A DNA stretch of 43,733 nucleotides from Ignavibacteriota bacterium (GTDB taxonomy: Bacteria > Bacteroidota > Ignavibacteria > UBA10030), in the NCBI GenBank assembly GCA_003162695.1, contig PMML01000099.1, positions 1 to 43,733 on the forward strand, in the 5' to 3' direction. Made by a program: the position numbers and the translations under genes. Position 1 is the stretch's first letter; every line of letters starts with the position of its first letter. A model generated the notes under the pieces. It was given only the letters and a program-made list of their open reading frames with translations. It did not search any database and was not told the DNA's origin. This document shows positions 8,513-17,739 of the stretch, piece after piece.

Positions 8513-9939
8513 TCAACTTGCAGCAGCAACTTCGTCTCGGGTTGAAACTGACACCGCAGCAGGTGCAGTACCTCAAGCTCCTGCAGTTACCCACGCTGGC
8601 GCTCGAACAGCGTCTTAAGTTGGAACTCGAGTTGAACCCCATGCTTGAATTGAACGATGATCTCGAATCTTCGATCGAGCAGGACGAACCGGCTGCAGAA
8701 GCAGAGGAAGCGCCCACAAACGTTGAAGAGGATTCCTATACGATCGAAGATTATATGAACGACGATCAGGCCGGCTTTAAAAGTCCGGAAGCATCCCGTT
8801 CCAACGATGAAGACGATGCGTATGAGCCGCCGATTCCTTCCGATATTCAGCTTTCGGAACGTCTGCTCAGCCAGTTCCGCATGCTGGATGTCGACGACGA
8901 ATCCATTCTCCTGGCGGAAGAGATCATCGGAAACGTCGATGAGGACGGTTATTTGCGGCGCGATCTCTCCCTGATTGTTCAGGATCTGAACCTGACCTAT
9001 GGCCTGGCCATTGCGATGGAAAAAGCGGAGGAAACGATTCAGAAAATTCTTCTTCTGGAGCCGCCGGGCATTGCGGCGCGTTCCCTTCAGGAGTGCCTGA
9101 TTGCACAATTAAGAGCTGCAAAGTATTCCCATTCCTTAAAAGAATTGTGCATACGGATTCTTCACGAGTATTTTGATAATTTCAAACTTAAACGTTACGA
9201 CAAACTTGAGCACGACCTCGGAATCGGCCGAGAGACGCTGAAAAAAGCAATCGAATTGATTCAACATATGAATCCCAAACCGGGCGAGGGAGAATTCAGC
9301 ACGCATGATAATTATGTAACTCCCGATTTCGTCGTTGAAAAAGACAACGGAGATTTTATCATTACTCTGAACGACAGGAACATCCCCCCGCTGCGCATCA
9401 ACGCGGCTTATAAGGAACTGCTTGCCCCCAAAGGAAAAAAAATATCTGCGGAAACAAAAGACTTTGTAAAGAAAAAATTCGAGTCGGCAAAATGGTTTAT
9501 CGCATCCATCCATCAGCGGCGGGAGACGCTTCTGAAGGTCATGCGTGCCATCATCGAACGCCAGCGGAAATGGTTCGAAGAAGGTGAAACTCTTAAACCG
9601 ATGATTTACCGCGATATTTCATCCGTTGTGAATGTCGATATTTCCACCATCAGCCGTGTTGTCAACAGCAAGTATGTCCAGACGGAATTCGGAGTTCACC
9701 CGCTGCGGTTTTATTTTACTTCCGGCTTGGAATCGGAAAGCGGGGAAGATATTTCGAACCAGGCGGTTAAACAAAAAGTTAAAAATATCGTCGAGAGTGA
9801 AGATCCTTTAACTCCGCTGAATGACGATAAAATTGCCGGGCTGCTCAAACAAGACGGTATCCGTATCGCCCGGCGTACCATAGCTAAATACCGCGACCAG
9901 CTTGGAGTTCCAATCGCACGTCTCAGGAGAAAGGTCTAA
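8509..9939 (+). CDS. rpoN: RNA polymerase sigma-54 factor RpoN
   Basis: Sigma-54 directs RNA polymerase to GG/GC (-24/-12) promoters and needs AAA+ activators. The 476 residues carry all three regions: the glutamine- and leucine-rich activator-interaction region at residues 1-45 (QQLRLGLKLTPQQVQYLKLL), an acidic linker (about 48-110), the core-binding and helix-turn-helix domain (DISTISRVVNSKYV near 380), and a C-terminal RpoN box (ARRTIAKYR at about 454-462). Start ATG overlaps the DUF3109 stop. hslV follows after 6 bp. No bacterial enhancer-binding protein is encoded in the window, so its regulon is not visible here. Confidence 0.97.
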   Translation: MINLQQQLRLGLKLTPQQVQYLKLLQLPTLALEQRLKLELELNPMLELNDDLESSIEQDEPAAEAEEAPTNVEEDSYTIEDYMNDDQAGFKSPEASRSNDEDDAYEPPIPSDIQLSERLLSQFRMLDVDDESILLAEEIIGNVDEDGYLRRDLSLIVQDLNLTYGLAIAMEKAEETIQKILLLEPPGIAARSLQECLIAQLRAAKYSHSLKELCIRILHEYFDNFKLKRYDKLEHDLGIGRETLKKAIELIQHMNPKPGEGEFSTHDNYVTPDFVVEKDNGDFIITLNDRNIPPLRINAAYKELLAPKGKKISAETKDFVKKKFESAKWFIASIHQRRETLLKVMRAIIERQRKWFEEGETLKPMIYRDISSVVNVDISTISRVVNSKYVQTEFGVHPLRFYFTSGLESESGEDISNQAVKQKVKNIVESEDPLTPLNDDKIAGLLKQDGIRIARRTIAKYRDQLGVPIARLRRKV

Positions 9940-9945
9940 ACGCCT

Positions 9946-10485
9946 ATGAACACAGAGGCCATTCATGGTACCACTATCATCGGTCTGCGCCATAAGGGAA
10001 AAACCGCTCTTGGCGGAGACGGCCAGGTAACCCTCGGCTCAACGGTGATGAAACAAAATTCAAATAAAATCCGGAAACTGCATAACAATAAAATTCTCGT
10101 AGGGTTTGCGGGTTCAGCAGCCGATTCTTTCAGCTTAATGGAACGGTTCGAGGAAAAGCTGGAGCAATATCAGGGACAGGTAGTCCGGGCGGCTGTAGAA
10201 TTGGCTAAACTCTGGCGTACGGATAAATACCTTCGCCAGCTCGAAGCGCTTCTCGCCGTCTTAGACGGCGAACATGCGCTCATTATTTCCGGCACGGGAG
10301 ACGTCATCGAGCCGGACGACGGCATAGTCGCCATCGGTTCCGGCGGCAGCTATGCTCTGGCGGCTGCGCGCATGTTGATCCGGCATACAAAGCTGGATGC
10401 CAAAGAAATAGTCGAGGAATCCCTTTCGGCAGCATCGGATATTTGTATTTACACCAACAAACATTTTACTATAGAAGAATTATAA
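9946..10485 (+). CDS. hslV: ATP-dependent protease peptidase subunit HslV
   Basis: HslV is the threonine-protease core of the HslUV two-component protease. The 179 residues include [25 protein letters not shown], written here in part: TTIIG supplies the N-terminal nucleophile Thr9 after removal of an eight-residue propeptide (MNTEAIHG), and GGDGQ is the conserved turn. The E. coli protein has only Met before this Thr, while longer propeptides occur in several other phyla. AGGAGAAAGG inside the rpoN 3' end serves as ribosome site. The stop lies 1 bp before hslU. Confidence 0.95.
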   Translation: MNTEAIHGTTIIGLRHKGKTALGGDGQVTLGSTVMKQNSNKIRKLHNNKILVGFAGSAADSFSLMERFEEKLEQYQGQVVRAAVELAKLWRTDKYLRQLEALLAVLDGEHALIISGTGDVIEPDDGIVAIGSGGSYALAAARMLIRHTKLDAKEIVEESLSAASDICIYTNKHFTIEEL

Positions 10486-10486
10486 C

Positions 10487-11875
10487 GTGGCAAAAAAACA
10501 ATCAATACAATCAAACGGCAATGAATTGACGCCGCGGCAGATCGTCCGTGAATTGGATAAATATATCATCGGGCAGGATGCGGCAAAAAAATCGGTCGCA
10601 ATCGCCCTGCGGAACCGCTGGCGAAGGCTTCAGGTCGCCGAAGGGCTGCGCGAAGAAATCATGCCGAACAATATTATACTCATCGGACCGACCGGCGTCG
10701 GAAAAACGGAAATAGCAAGACGGCTTGCAAAACTTTCCGCAGCACCGTTTATCAAGGTGGAAGCTTCCAAATTCACGGAGGTCGGTTATGTCGGGCGCGA
10801 TGTGGAATCGATCGTTCGGGACCTTACGGAAATCGGCGTGAACATGGTCAAAGCGGAAAAATCCGCGCAAGTGCAGGACAAAGCACGAACCCTTGCCGAC
10901 GAACGGCTGCTGGATATTCTTCTTCCGCCGGTCAAACGAACACAGATTGCATCTCCGGACGAACAGCCGCATGAAAATCATGACGATCAGGAAAAAACTC
11001 GCGTCAAATTCCGTGATAAATTGCTGAACGGTTCCTTTGAAGAACGCTTGGTGGAAATCGAATTGCCGGCAATCCCGACACCGCTTATGCAGGTGATGGG
11101 TCCTTTTTCCGTCGAAGAGATGGGAATCAATTTGCAGGAAATGCTCGGCAGCATAGCGCCGCAAAAAAAGAAGAACCGGAAAGTAACCGTCGCCGAAGCG
11201 CGTCAGATTTTCATACAGGAAGAATCGCAGAAACTGATCGACATGGAAAAGGCGGTCAAAGAAGCCCTGGAACGCATCGAAAATTCAGGAATCGTTTTCA
11301 TAGATGAAATCGATAAAATTACAAGCGCGCGCGGGCAGCAGGGAGGGCCGGATGTATCGCGGGAAGGCGTCCAGCGGGATCTTTTACCGATCGTCGAAGG
11401 ATCGAATGTTTTAACAAAATACGGAATGGTAAAGACCGATCATATTCTCTTTATCGCATCCGGAGCGTTCCATATCGCCAAACCTTCCGACCTCATACCG
11501 GAACTTCAGGGCCGTTTTCCAATCCGCGTGGAACTGAAAAGCTTGAGCGAAGACGATTTTGTTAAAATTCTAACGCTCCCCCAAAACGCACTCCTCAAGC
11601 AATATATAGCTCTCATGAAGACGGAAGGAATTACAATCGAATTCGAAGCGGACGCTATTCGCGAGATTGCAAAAATCGCTTTTGAAGTGAACGAACAGGT
11701 GGAGAATATCGGCGCACGGAGACTGCACACGATTATGACGACGCTGTTGGAAGAGCATCTTTACGATGCCCCCGACGCACTCAAATCGACTTCCCTTAAC
11801 ATCACGAAAGAAATCGTTCAACGGAAACTGAATTCAATCGTCAAGAACCGGGACCTGAGCCGATACATTTTATAA
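10487..11875 (+). CDS. hslU: HslUV protease ATPase subunit HslU
   Basis: HslU is the AAA+ unfoldase that feeds substrates to HslV. It starts with GTG one base after the hslV stop, an arrangement typical of coupled translation. In 462 residues the sequence shows [16 protein letters not shown] at the N-terminus, Walker [10 protein letters not shown] (about 67-75), the pore motif GYVGRDVE, an intermediate domain (about 110-240), Walker B IVFIDEID, and the C-terminal SRYIL tail that inserts into HslV. Length matches the family. It ends the plus-strand run; a REP-like element and a strong terminator follow. Confidence 0.97.
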   Translation: MAKKQSIQSNGNELTPRQIVRELDKYIIGQDAAKKSVAIALRNRWRRLQVAEGLREEIMPNNIILIGPTGVGKTEIARRLAKLSAAPFIKVEASKFTEVGYVGRDVESIVRDLTEIGVNMVKAEKSAQVQDKARTLADERLLDILLPPVKRTQIASPDEQPHENHDDQEKTRVKFRDKLLNGSFEERLVEIELPAIPTPLMQVMGPFSVEEMGINLQEMLGSIAPQKKKNRKVTVAEARQIFIQEESQKLIDMEKAVKEALERIENSGIVFIDEIDKITSARGQQGGPDVSREGVQRDLLPIVEGSNVLTKYGMVKTDHILFIASGAFHIAKPSDLIPELQGRFPIRVELKSLSEDDFVKILTLPQNALLKQYIALMKTEGITIEFEADAIREIAKIAFEVNEQVENIGARRLHTIMTTLLEEHLYDAPDALKSTSLNITKEIVQRKLNSIVKNRDLSRYIL

Positions 11876-11901
11876 AAGCCTTTAAATTTCACCATTAACT
11901 T

Positions 11902-12062
11902 TGTAGCCGCGACAGACCTGCCCCCATGGGGTTGTTCCGAGAATATTGATAGAAATTATCGAGAGGTCGTCGCGGAGTATTCCGACACCACTTGTAGCCG
12001 CGACCGCTGGTCGCGGGGAATCCCGACACCACCCCATAGGGGCAGCGCCGGTGTCGGCTACA
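11902..12062. repeat. Two tandem REP-like palindromic elements
   Basis: TGTAGCCGCGAC occurs at 11902 and 11994. The second copy (11994-12062) can fold into a branched structure: outer arms TGTAGCC/GGCTACA (11994-12000, 12056-12062), hairpin CCGCGACC/GGTCGCGG (11998-12005, 12009-12016), and stem CCGACACC/GGTGTCGG (12023-12030, 12050-12057) enclosing CCCCATAGGGG. The first copy keeps CCCCATGGGG, a GTCGCGG arm and CCGACACCAC but is decayed. The layout resembles REP/BIME elements mobilised by RAYT transposases; no RAYT gene is in the window. Confidence 0.65.
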
Positions 12063-12066
12063 GAAG

Positions 12067-12099
12067 AAAAAAAGGGGCAAGTCATCTTGCCCCTTTTTT
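12067..12099. terminator. Bidirectional Rho-independent terminator
   Basis: AAAAAAAGGGGCAAG, loop TCAT, CTTGCCCCTTTTTT: a perfect stem flanked by A and T runs. It lies between the convergent hslU (plus) and the outer-membrane protein gene (minus) and can serve both. Confidence 0.9.
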
Positions 12100-12126
12100 A
12101 AAAAATCTTTCTTTGTTCTCTATAAC

Positions 12127-13536
12127 TTACAGCCGAACCTTCAACCCAAATGCCACCGTCATAGCGTTGAAACTTTTCGGGTAGAATGCGGATCCGAATG
12201 TATCCGTGGCAAAATCCAGATCGAGCACCCAGAAATCGAGTCCGAAACCGAATGCCCAGCGTGTAATATCGTCTCCTCCTAAAACAAGACCCGTCCTCAG
12301 CGGCAGAAGCGGAATAATCCTGTACTCCGTGCCGATGGAGTACCTCGCTTTTGTCGTATTGCCAAGCGATTCGTTAAATCCCTGCGCATATTCAAAAGCA
12401 AGAATCATGTGACCCGGCAGGAACGACAATCCAGGAATTTTTTGCGCTTCCATGCTCGTGCCCAGGCGCATGACGGTCGGTAATGCCGTTGTAAATGAGC
12501 CGCCTGTTTGATTTTTACCCTTGAAGATATTCTTCGCACTATCCTGGATTGCGGGGGAATATCCGTGATATACAAAGCTGGTATCACCAGTCGTGATAAT
12601 GACATTCTTATTCCATGTAATGCTTCCGGCATCGGTTAGACTCCATGAAACCATCATGCCATCATTCAATTCCGCCGTCAGACCAAAATCGAATCCCTTG
12701 CCTTGACCGACAGGACTCGGAAACGGTGTAAGTTCCGGTTTTGGGCTGGCGTCGTTATTGAAGAAATCCACACCGGCCCGCTGTGTTGCAAAATCATCAC
12801 TTGCAGTAATCGTGTTCTGCCCAAGATCATCGGTCGTGGAATTTGTGATAAAGCCGTTACTCTTCGTTGTCTGGGCAATTCCAAATCCGCTGATAAATTT
12901 TATACCGGCGCCTACATATAAAGACTTAGTAAAAGGAAGAAAATTCGGAATTTTTCGCGCATAGGAAAGATTATATTCGCGGTACAACCATGCATCAAAG
13001 TTTGTTCCACTCAAATCAAAAGTGGAATTTGAGGGCAGGCCAATCATGTAGAGATTTACATATCCCTGTGTGAGAGTGATTGTGGAACCGGCATGGTCCA
13101 TTACAGCAAAACCGAAATTCCCTAGTACTCCTGCCTGGAAAGACAGGCCTGCCCACATTATGTCGACATTCACTTTTGTCCTCGGGTTAGCCGGCATCTG
13201 GCTTAGAATATAATTCTTATCCGCATCCGTCAGCGGGTAAGGAACGCGTTTGCCTGTACTGTCGGGAATGCCTGTAAAATATTTCATATATGTGTCGTAG
13301 GACATCAATTCCGTACTGATGTGTGTATCCGTCTGAACAAGACTGATAACGAAGGGGGCAATGCCCGGAACGGCCAGATTGGCGGGATTGATGCCGATGG
13401 CATCCGTTCCCCTTGCAATTGTTACTGCTGTGCGCCCCATACCGAGTGTTGTAATACTTGTTCTATCCTGGGCAAAAGCGAATAAAGAAAACGCCACTGC
13501 CAGTGCAACAAGCGAAGATATTCTCATCGTTTTCAT
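12127..13536 (-). CDS. PorV/UPF0164-like outer-membrane beta-barrel protein
   Basis: The 469-residue product begins with a signal peptide (MKTMRISSLVALAVAFSLFAFA). It then has LGMGRTAVTIARGTDAIGINPANLA, here split into its LGMG and INPANLA halves, a signature seen at the start of PorV/PorQ/UPF0164 and DUF5723-like barrels of the FCB group. The remainder alternates aromatic-rich strands and ends in a strand closing with a hydrophobic residue pattern (MTVAFGLKVRL), as outer-membrane barrels do. The frame is open further upstream, but ATG 13536 has an AGGAGA ribosome site and clears the preceding gene by 10 bp. It is co-transcribed with the upstream lipoprotein. Substrate or partner is unknown. 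Confidence 0.75.
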   Translation of the reverse strand: MKTMRISSLVALAVAFSLFAFAQDRTSITTLGMGRTAVTIARGTDAIGINPANLAVPGIAPFVISLVQTDTHISTELMSYDTYMKYFTGIPDSTGKRVPYPLTDADKNYILSQMPANPRTKVNVDIMWAGLSFQAGVLGNFGFAVMDHAGSTITLTQGYVNLYMIGLPSNSTFDLSGTNFDAWLYREYNLSYARKIPNFLPFTKSLYVGAGIKFISGFGIAQTTKSNGFITNSTTDDLGQNTITASDDFATQRAGVDFFNNDASPKPELTPFPSPVGQGKGFDFGLTAELNDGMMVSWSLTDAGSITWNKNVIITTGDTSFVYHGYSPAIQDSAKNIFKGKNQTGGSFTTALPTVMRLGTSMEAQKIPGLSFLPGHMILAFEYAQGFNESLGNTTKARYSIGTEYRIIPLLPLRTGLVLGGDDITRWAFGFGLDFWVLDLDFATDTFGSAFYPKSFNAMTVAFGLKVRL

Positions 13537-13546
13537 GGCTGTTCTC

Positions 13547-15709
13547 CTAATTCGGTTTGATCGTATATGTGATATTGCCGATGCCGACAATGCGAATGTA
13601 ATTCGTTCCCAGCACCCGCACCGTTTGCCCGCCCGTTGATTGCAGATTATAAAGCCTGATATAAATCGAATCCGTCTGATTAAAGTTCGCCATATCGGAA
13701 CTATTGAGAGACACCGTCGATGTCGTTTTGGAAGTTCCTTTAGACCATCCACTTTGAGGATCTACCGGAGCTGCAAGAATATACAGTGAATCGACTGTGT
13801 TCGATATGGTATCTCTTTTCGGAAGCCAGAAAAGCGTATCGCTTAGACGTGTCGCCTTGTTATAATGGAGGAATGCCGTTTTCATACTCATCTGAAGCGG
13901 TAAGTTATTAACCACGGTAAACACTACCGATCCTTTACCGATATTTTTAGTGAAGTCGGTAGGAATCTGAGAACTGTCAAACGCCATCGTTTGCGAGTAG
14001 AGAGCATTGCTGATATTGAATCTGAGCGGAAGATCTATATTAAACGATGGATAGACTCCGCTTGTGTCATGGATGGAATAGGAAGCAGGATTCAATACAA
14101 AATCAGGATCGATAACGACATGTCCCTGTATATAGAAAGAATCAGGCACATCGGGGAAAAAACGCATCAATGAATTAAAGAAAGCGGGATGGTCGACGCT
14201 ATTAACGGGTATTTGTGTAGTAACGCCGGGAACGATCCGTTTATAGCCATTATACGATGAAATGATCAATGTGTCGATGGTATTATGCTTCGTATTTTTT
14301 TCCGTAATCGTAAGAACATAATCGGCCGAGCATCCGTCATTCCCGCCCAGCGGCAGAGTCACCAGGAGGTATATACTGTCTAATGCAATTGATCCCGAAA
14401 AACCTTGTAATTGGTTGACGTTGATATTCGATGCAAATCGCTGATCGATATTGACATTTGTCGTTCTGACTCTTCCGTTCAATGATTTAATCACAAAAGG
14501 AGCATCGGGAACAATTTCCGTGATAATATAATCCGATTTTCTGACTGTCGCCTTTGCATTGTCTATTGCTGTAAGCGTTTTTACGGTGCCCGAATATGTC
14601 AGTTTTGTACCGAATGTCCCGCTCGCAGCAGTTCCGCCGGTTACAACATAATATTTACTCATATCAATCCGCGGGAGTGTCGTTATTGTTTCACTCGGCA
14701 ATGTAGTGTCGATCGAATAACTTCTGCCCGTCGAAGCATTGATCAGTTCATTCACTGTAAGATTTACTCCAACGTTGACACCGAGGTTATTGGTAAATTT
14801 TAAATGAAACGCCCCCGCATCAAATGTAGCACTGCTCAATATCGTGGAGTCGTCGATAACCCATTTCGCATTATTCTGATTATAAACCGTCAGGCTCGGT
14901 ATCGTCGCAACAGCGCTGTCGGCAGTTAAAGGTCCCGATGACAGACTTATAGCGATACCCGAACTGGAAGTAAAAGACACAGGAGTAAAACCCGAACCCG
15001 GAGTATAAATTTTTATCGAATCGGTTTTTAGCAGCCCCCACATTTTTTTTCCCGCTATAGAGGTTGGGTATGTTTTGGATTCACCGACCGATAGGGTGTC
15101 CGGAATAGTAAAATTTGCTACCCAGCTCGTGTCCAGAGGAGATTGCCAGTTATTTCTCAGGAGGATCGGTGCTATAAACGCAATCCTGACCGGCAAAGTA
15201 TTTACAACAGTCAGCGATAATGTATTGCTTGACATATCGGATAGTTGAACATACCGAAGCTTCGAAGTGTCTCCTACCGACTGTGAAGCTATGGCATAAG
15301 AGACAGCAGGAACCGGGAAACCCGAGACCAAACCGATAGCGCTTGCCGAAATAGAAGTTGGAACTGGTGAAATAGACCCGACAGAAAATGTCCCTACAGA
15401 AACCTGCATACCCGTATCGGTCGCTGTCATCGTCGGCAGCGTGATGCGTTGCTTTGCCGCAGATTGTGTATTCACATAATCATACATGCCTACAGTGCCG
15501 TGTACGACAAGATTCGAAGCCGGTTTTTGCGCATACTCGCTGAAATATTCCGTAATATCCACAAGAGGTATGGAACCGATGGAAACTGTTGATGCAGCTA
15601 AAACCGGAGCTAGCGGTTTCTCGATGCAGTTCAATGCAAGAAGAGCAAGTGAACATACGAGAATCCCCGTGAGAGTTGTTTTTATCAAAAACAAGGTGGT
15701 GTGCTTCAT
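13547..15709 (-). CDS. Large lipoprotein of unknown function
   Basis: The protein has 720 residues. The N-terminus is a lipoprotein signal (LALLALNC, lipid-attachment Cys28). The mature part is rich in Thr, Ser, Val and Asn and looks all-beta, with recurring segments around LxxTVVNTLPVRI and FTVVNNLPLQM that suggest repeated beta-sandwich modules. I recognise no named domain. The start follows AAGGAG and lies 46 bp downstream of a good promoter. The outer-membrane barrel gene follows after 10 bp, so the two probably form a surface pair, with this protein attached to the outer membrane. Confidence 0.75.
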   Translation of the reverse strand: MKHTTLFLIKTTLTGILVCSLALLALNCIEKPLAPVLAASTVSIGSIPLVDITEYFSEYAQKPASNLVVHGTVGMYDYVNTQSAAKQRITLPTMTATDTGMQVSVGTFSVGSISPVPTSISASAIGLVSGFPVPAVSYAIASQSVGDTSKLRYVQLSDMSSNTLSLTVVNTLPVRIAFIAPILLRNNWQSPLDTSWVANFTIPDTLSVGESKTYPTSIAGKKMWGLLKTDSIKIYTPGSGFTPVSFTSSSGIAISLSSGPLTADSAVATIPSLTVYNQNNAKWVIDDSTILSSATFDAGAFHLKFTNNLGVNVGVNLTVNELINASTGRSYSIDTTLPSETITTLPRIDMSKYYVVTGGTAASGTFGTKLTYSGTVKTLTAIDNAKATVRKSDYIITEIVPDAPFVIKSLNGRVRTTNVNIDQRFASNINVNQLQGFSGSIALDSIYLLVTLPLGGNDGCSADYVLTITEKNTKHNTIDTLIISSYNGYKRIVPGVTTQIPVNSVDHPAFFNSLMRFFPDVPDSFYIQGHVVIDPDFVLNPASYSIHDTSGVYPSFNIDLPLRFNISNALYSQTMAFDSSQIPTDFTKNIGKGSVVFTVVNNLPLQMSMKTAFLHYNKATRLSDTLFWLPKRDTISNTVDSLYILAAPVDPQSGWSKGTSKTTSTVSLNSSDMANFNQTDSIYIRLYNLQSTGGQTVRVLGTNYIRIVGIGNITYTIKPN

Positions 15710-15755
15710 ATAACTCCTTCACCTAACGTGAGAAAAGTAACTAATCTTATAAGAC

Positions 15756-15784
15756 AATATACCGAGGCCCCATCCGATTGTCAA
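15756..15784 (-). promoter_or_regulatory. Sigma-70-type promoter for lipoprotein/barrel operon
   Basis: On the minus strand TTGACA (15784-15779), a 17-bp spacer, and TATATT (15761-15756). The expected start point is about 40 nt upstream of the ATG at 15709. Confidence 0.65.
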
Positions 15785-15834
15785 TAAGCTATAACACTCG
15801 TTTCCCGACTTTGTGTTCCCGCTCACGTACAAAC

Positions 15835-15867
15835 AAACCGGCAAGAACCATCCGTCCATGCCGGTTT
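15835..15867 (-). terminator. Terminator after DUF3467 gene
   Basis: Read on the minus strand, AAACCGGCA pairs with TGCCGGTTT across a 15-nt loop and is followed by TGTTTGT. It lies 26 bp beyond the DUF3467 stop codon and ends the TPR-DUF3467 transcript. Confidence 0.65.
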
Positions 15868-15892
15868 TATATTCAATTTCGATCTTTTATGT

Positions 15893-16219
15893 TCAGTGGA
15901 TTTTCTCTTCCTTAGCAGCGGCTTGAATGCCGAAGAACGAACCGTTCGGTATATCGCCGGCGATTTTGATCTCACCGAATTTTTTTTCGTATTTATCGAT
16001 ATTGTCGCTCAGGGCGTGAAGCAGCATTTTAGCGTGCTGCGGCGTCATAATAATGCGTGCATGCACTTTTGCTTTCGGGATACCCGGCAGAATACGCGTG
16101 AAATCGACGATAAATTCAGCGGGAGAATGCGTAATAATTGCAAGATTGGAATAAATACCCTCTGCTTCTTTCTCGCCAAGCTCGATATTAATTTGCTGCT
16201 GTTGAACCTGATCGCTCAT
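15893..16219 (-). CDS. DUF3467 domain protein
   Basis: The product has 108 residues. The core EGIYSNLAIITHSPAEFIVDF and the following RIIMTPQHAKMLLHAL, both trimmed here to their recognisable parts, match the DUF3467 family, small cytoplasmic proteins common in Bacteroidota relatives and without a known role. The frame is open further upstream, but that part overlaps the TPR gene and is not family-like; ATG 16219 with AAGGA upstream is preferred. It starts 7 bp after the TPR protein stop and is followed by a terminator. Confidence 0.85.
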   Translation of the reverse strand: MSDQVQQQQINIELGEKEAEGIYSNLAIITHSPAEFIVDFTRILPGIPKAKVHARIIMTPQHAKMLLHALSDNIDKYEKKFGEIKIAGDIPNGSFFGIQAAAKEEKIH

Positions 16220-16226
16220 AATGTCC

Positions 16227-17597
16227 TTACTTTCCGTTCTGGATCTTATCCACCTCATCCAGAGCTTTTTTTGCTTTGTCCGCCTCGCCAACCTGCAAAT
16301 ATATGGTGCCGAGTGTTTGCCAGATTACCGCATCCTTAGGTTTTAATTCCGTCATCTTTTCTATATAAGGTAAAGCGCTCTTGAATTTCGATTTGTAATC
16401 GAATGTCTCTCCTTCTTTGGCATCCTGGGACTGCCTATGGATGTCGACTCCCCAATTGTAATACGTCGCACCGAGCTCGTATATCGCATCGCCATATGCC
16501 GGATCGATCTTCAGTGCCGTTTCGAATTCCGCAACTGCCGATACAAAATCATTGATCGTTTTGTAAAGAATGCCGAGAATGTAATGGTTCGTTTTATTGC
16601 CCGGATCGTTTTCTACCGACAGCTTGAAAGCTTTCGCAGCTTCGGCAATTTGATCGGCGTACACATAGGACTGGAGCAGCAGGTTGAGATTTTCGTTATC
16701 CTTCGGGTTCTTTGCTTTCACTTCCTCGAAAACCTGGACTGCTTTATTGAAATAAACGGCCGCTTCACGATAGACCGTCGAATCGATCGGTAAATGATAC
16801 GGTTTCGTCACCAATGCATTATCTTTGTCGATGTTGACGGTTAAACCGTATTTCGAATATGTCCATTCTTCTTTTTTGGTCTTTTTATCTTTCTTCGTCG
16901 CATCGGCGAGACCTAATGCCTGCACAATATCATCCTTAGAAATTCCCTTTTTTGCTTTACCAAGAATCTTCTGGATTTTTAGAAGCTCTGCGTTGTCTGT
17001 TTCGAATTTGTTTTTCTTCTCGACCCCGCGTTGTAGATAAATTTTTCCAGCCTGCTTATACAGGTCTGCGTCCTGGAACTTCGTCCACGGTATGGTGAAC
17101 ATAATGAGGGCACTATCGATATCGCCTTTGCCGTAATATGCAGAAGAAAGAAATTCATACGTAAAGACGGTATCCGGTTTTGCCGCCAGGGCAAGGAAAA
17201 ATTCATCGAGAGCACGACGATAATATTGAGTCGAATCGCTGCTCGCACGGCGCAGATAGGAAACACCGGCATTCAAGTGTATGCCCCAGAATGCGTAGCG
17301 GACAATTGCAATATCACCTGCCTTTTCTTTTGAATACTTCAAGGTACTATCGAAAGCCGTATTCATTCCTGCATAATCGCCCTTGTCTCCGCGGATACGA
17401 CCGAGCAGATACCATGCTTCAGCGTTCGTCGGATTGATTTTTGTTTCTTTTTCCAGTAACGGCAATGCTTTATCATTTTCTTTTTTATTGACATATTCTT
17501 TGGCCAGGCTATAATCGCCGGCACTGCACTCAAAGCCCGTCAAAACAATCGCAGTTAAGCATGTGCAGATTGCGGCTAGAATGAAATTCTGTTTCAT
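16227..17597 (-). CDS. Exported TPR-repeat protein
   Basis: The product has 456 residues. An N-terminal hydrophobic signal (about residues 5-22) is followed by CSAGDYS; the cysteine is not in a convincing lipobox. Tetratricopeptide repeats are clear at about residues 30-130 (NAEAWYLLGRIRGDKGDYAG) and again in the C-terminal half, around NHYILGILYKTINDFVSA, YGDAIYELGATYYNWG and DAVIWQTLGTIYLQVGEAD. Between them lies a short lysine-rich insert with DDIVQALG and EEWTYSKYGL, reminiscent of SmpA/BamE-type sensor folds, though that is only a hint. Such proteins scaffold envelope complexes. It has its own promoter and is coupled to DUF3467. Start ATG 17597 has AAGGAAA upstream. Confidence 0.8.
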   Translation of the reverse strand: MKQNFILAAICTCLTAIVLTGFECSAGDYSLAKEYVNKKENDKALPLLEKETKINPTNAEAWYLLGRIRGDKGDYAGMNTAFDSTLKYSKEKAGDIAIVRYAFWGIHLNAGVSYLRRASSDSTQYYRRALDEFFLALAAKPDTVFTYEFLSSAYYGKGDIDSALIMFTIPWTKFQDADLYKQAGKIYLQRGVEKKNKFETDNAELLKIQKILGKAKKGISKDDIVQALGLADATKKDKKTKKEEWTYSKYGLTVNIDKDNALVTKPYHLPIDSTVYREAAVYFNKAVQVFEEVKAKNPKDNENLNLLLQSYVYADQIAEAAKAFKLSVENDPGNKTNHYILGILYKTINDFVSAVAEFETALKIDPAYGDAIYELGATYYNWGVDIHRQSQDAKEGETFDYKSKFKSALPYIEKMTELKPKDAVIWQTLGTIYLQVGEADKAKKALDEVDKIQNGK

Positions 17598-17646
17598 ACC
17601 GATTTCCTTCTTTTTATCTATTTTTTCAAGAATGGTTTTGTTTATA

Positions 17647-17675
17647 AAGATAGCAAATGCTCCAGCTATAAGCAA
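17647..17675 (-). promoter_or_regulatory. Sigma-70-type promoter for TPR-DUF3467 operon
   Basis: On the minus strand TTGCTT (17675-17670), a 17-bp spacer, and TATCTT (17652-17647), about 50 bp before the ATG at 17597 and directly after the upstream terminator. Confidence 0.55.
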
Positions 17676-17676
17676 G

Positions 17677-17708
17677 AAAAAAGCCCGGACGCATGTTCGA
17701 GCTTTTTT
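17677..17708 (-). terminator. Terminator after anti-sigma factor gene
   Basis: On the minus strand AAAAAAGC and GCTTTTTT enclose an imperfect GC-rich stem (TCGAACATGCGTCCGG). It lies 31 bp beyond the stop of the anti-sigma gene. Confidence 0.75.
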
Positions 17709-17739
17709 GGAGCAATTTTAAAACTATCCTTGTGCGGAC

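Noticed and set aside
8587-9108. Minus-strand open frame inside rpoN
   Set aside because: Long only because of codon bias of rpoN; Phe/Arg-rich with no recognisable domain.
10511-11164. 217-codon minus-strand open frame inside hslU
   Set aside because: Antisense shadow, rich in Phe, Arg, His and Cys, no start signal.
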